DNA of 6,899 nucleotides from an uncultured Bacilli bacterium (GTDB taxonomy: Bacteria > Bacillota_I > Bacilli_A > RF39 > UBA660): contig CAKPAK010000067.1 of the NCBI GenBank assembly GCA_934132915.1, forward strand, positions 1 to 6,899, read 5' to 3'. Position numbers and translations under genes: made by a program. The notes under the pieces were generated by a model that worked only from the letters and a program-made list of their open reading frames with translations, was not told the DNA's origin and ran no database searches. Of this stretch, positions 5,919 to 6,899 are shown piece after piece (position 1 is the stretch's first letter; the number at the start of each line of letters is the position of its first letter).

Positions 5919-6638
5919 ATGGAAAGATTACAGAAAGTAATTGCTAATTCTGGATATTGTTCTAGAAGGAAGGCTGAAGAGTTAATATTAGAAGGAAAAG
6001 TTTTTGTTAATGGTAGTGTTATTCGTGAACTTGGAACGAAAGTTAGTCATGATGATGAGATTGAAGTGGATGGATTATCGATAAAGAAGGATCATAATTA
6101 TGAGTATTATTTATTGTATAAACCTAGAGGCGTTGTAACGACGACGAATGATGATAAGGGAAGAAAGACAGTTGTGGATTTGATTGATACCACAGTTAGG
6201 ATTTATCCTGTTGGAAGGCTTGATTATGATACAACAGGGGTTCTTCTTCTTACTAATGATGGTGTATTTGCGAATGGTCTTATGCATCCAGCTAATGAGA
6301 TTGATAAAGTTTATATTGCTAAAGTTGAGGGAATATTAAGTGGGTATGACGTGAAGAGATTAAAAAGTGGTATTATGATAGATGGTAGGAAAACTGCTAA
6401 ATGTCATGTTAAGGTAAGAAGTGTTGATAAGAAAAAAAATACTTGTATTGTAGAATTAGTTATTCATGAAGGAAGAAATCATCAGGTTAAGAAAATGATA
6501 GAAGCAGTTGGTAAAAAAGTAATCAAATTAAAAAGAGAAAGATTTGGTATTTTTGATTTAAGTGGTTTAAAAGCTTCTGAATATCGCAGACTTACAGCAA
6601 AAGAAGTTCATGTTGTTTATAGTATGATTAAAAAGTAA
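5919..6638 (+). CDS. rluB: rRNA pseudouridine synthase, RsuA/RluB family
   Basis: Makes pseudouridine in ribosomal RNA; the closest functional match is RluB, which modifies helix 89-93 region U2605 of 23S rRNA (E. coli numbering). The protein has 239 residues. An S4 RNA-binding domain spans about residues 1-55 (MERLQKVIANSGYCSRRKAEELI...GKVFVNG). The catalytic domain has Asp102 in VGRLDYDTTGVLLLTNDG (98-115), and the C-terminal motif HEGRNHQVKKM (183-193) is followed by KLKRERFG. The frame is open back to a GTG at 5907. The ATG at 5919 gives the conserved family N-terminus and has GAGG (5909-5912) at a good distance, so it is preferred. Separating RluB from RsuA (16S U516) or RluE/RluF by sequence alone is not certain, but the single RsuA-family protein with this size in Bacilli is usually RluB. 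A terminator follows downstream. Confidence 0.92.
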   Translation: MERLQKVIANSGYCSRRKAEELILEGKVFVNGSVIRELGTKVSHDDEIEVDGLSIKKDHNYEYYLLYKPRGVVTTTNDDKGRKTVVDLIDTTVRIYPVGRLDYDTTGVLLLTNDGVFANGLMHPANEIDKVYIAKVEGILSGYDVKRLKSGIMIDGRKTAKCHVKVRSVDKKKNTCIVELVIHEGRNHQVKKMIEAVGKKVIKLKRERFGIFDLSGLKASEYRRLTAKEVHVVYSMIKK

Positions 6639-6703
6639 GGTTATAAAAGTGTGATTAGATATAAACTGTTGTTTTTGGATAGCATGATAGTATGATTGAA
6701 TTA

Positions 6704-6741
6704 AGATGAGTTTTTATGATTTAGAACTTATCTCTTTTTTT
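6704..6741 (+). terminator. Intrinsic terminator after the rRNA pseudouridine synthase
   Basis: AGATGAGTT (6704-6712) pairs with AACTTATCT (6725-6733) as nine base pairs with one G-U wobble. The loop is 12 bases, and a run of seven T (6735-6741) follows shortly after. It lies 66 bases past the stop codon and directly before the next gene's -10 box. The stretch 6639-6703 shows nothing else that I can support. Confidence 0.65.
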
Positions 6742-6746
6742 AGGCA

Positions 6747-6752
6747 TATAAT
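6747..6752 (+). promoter_or_regulatory. Possible -10 box of the YlbD-like gene
   Basis: A perfect TATAAT lies 20 bases upstream of the ATG, directly after the preceding terminator. No good -35 box is found at 16-18 bases spacing; the region there is the 3' arm of the terminator. The predicted start near 6759 would leave a 14-base leader starting just before the GAGGTGAT ribosome binding site (6761-6768). Confidence 0.4.
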
Positions 6753-6772
6753 AGTACTAAGAGGTGATAAAA

Positions 6773-6899
6773 ATGGATAAAAAAGAAGAATTTAAGGCTT
6801 TTGTTAAAGAAAATCCATTTTTAATTCAGTATATTAGAGAAGGAAAGAAAACTTGGCAAGATTTTTATGAAATGTATGATTTATACGGAGAAGATGAAG
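6773..6899 (+). CDS. ylbD: YlbD-like protein, partial (5' end only)
   Basis: The first 42 codons of a gene that runs off the right edge. The ATG has an excellent ribosome binding site (GAGGTGAT, 6761-6768). The visible protein contains FKAFVKENPFLIQYIREGKK (residues 7-26) and then TWQDFYEMYDLYGEDE. The pattern of a short lysine-rich start, F-x-x-F-V-K-x-x-P, then GKKTWQ-D-x-Y-E and a GED segment matches what I recall of the YlbD family of Bacilli, small proteins annotated as putative spore coat proteins. The family name rests on one weakly characterised Bacillus subtilis protein, so a coat role in this organism is not established. The identification is from memory of the motif and only part of the protein is visible. 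Confidence 0.65.
   Translation, partial: MDKKEEFKAFVKENPFLIQYIREGKKTWQDFYEMYDLYGEDE

Noticed and set aside
1..6899. Use of UGA as tryptophan (Mollicutes-type code)
   Set aside because: Tryptophans in the visible proteins are encoded by TGG, and the radical SAM gene ends at a TGA (5850-5852) at the expected family length.

Overview
This is AT-rich DNA with canonical sigma-A type promoters, AGGAGG-type ribosome binding sites, intrinsic terminators and UGA used as a stop codon. Together with a YlbD-like gene at the right edge, this points to a low-GC member of the Bacillota (class Bacilli, or a related uncultured gut lineage). No mobile element, CRISPR array, tRNA or rRNA is visible. Apart from the exporter module and its regulator, the genes are conserved housekeeping genes.

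Left part (about 79-3216, minus strand): a two-gene ABC exporter operon. An ATPase of the MacB/LolD type (2506-3216) is followed one base later by an 8-helix permease with two FtsX domains (114-2504). An A/U-rich hairpin terminator directly follows the permease stop codon.

Control region (3217-3370): a compact divergent regulatory region. A perfect-consensus promoter (TTGACA-17-TATAAT) drives the exporter leftward. A second good promoter drives a TetR-family regulator (3371-3970) rightward. Two copies of the same 16-bp palindrome, of form ATGAA-N6-TTCAT, lie here. One is just downstream of the exporter start point and the other lies between the two -35 boxes. The simplest reading is that the TetR protein represses both the exporter and itself until it binds a ligand, possibly an exported drug or envelope-active compound.

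Right part (4082-6899, plus strand): truA (tRNA pseudouridine 38-40 synthase), a PflX-like radical SAM protein (COG1313 type), an RsuA/RluB-type rRNA pseudouridine synthase, and the first 42 codons of a YlbD-like protein. Each has its own promoter and/or terminator signal, so they look like separate or loosely coupled units. The best starts of the radical SAM gene and of the rRNA pseudouridine synthase are internal to longer open frames: GTG 4968 and ATG 5919.

I found no convincing new system. The most useful points for follow-up are the TetR operator pair, the stop-start coupling of the exporter genes, the hairpin between truA and the radical SAM gene, and the orphan radical SAM activase-like protein.
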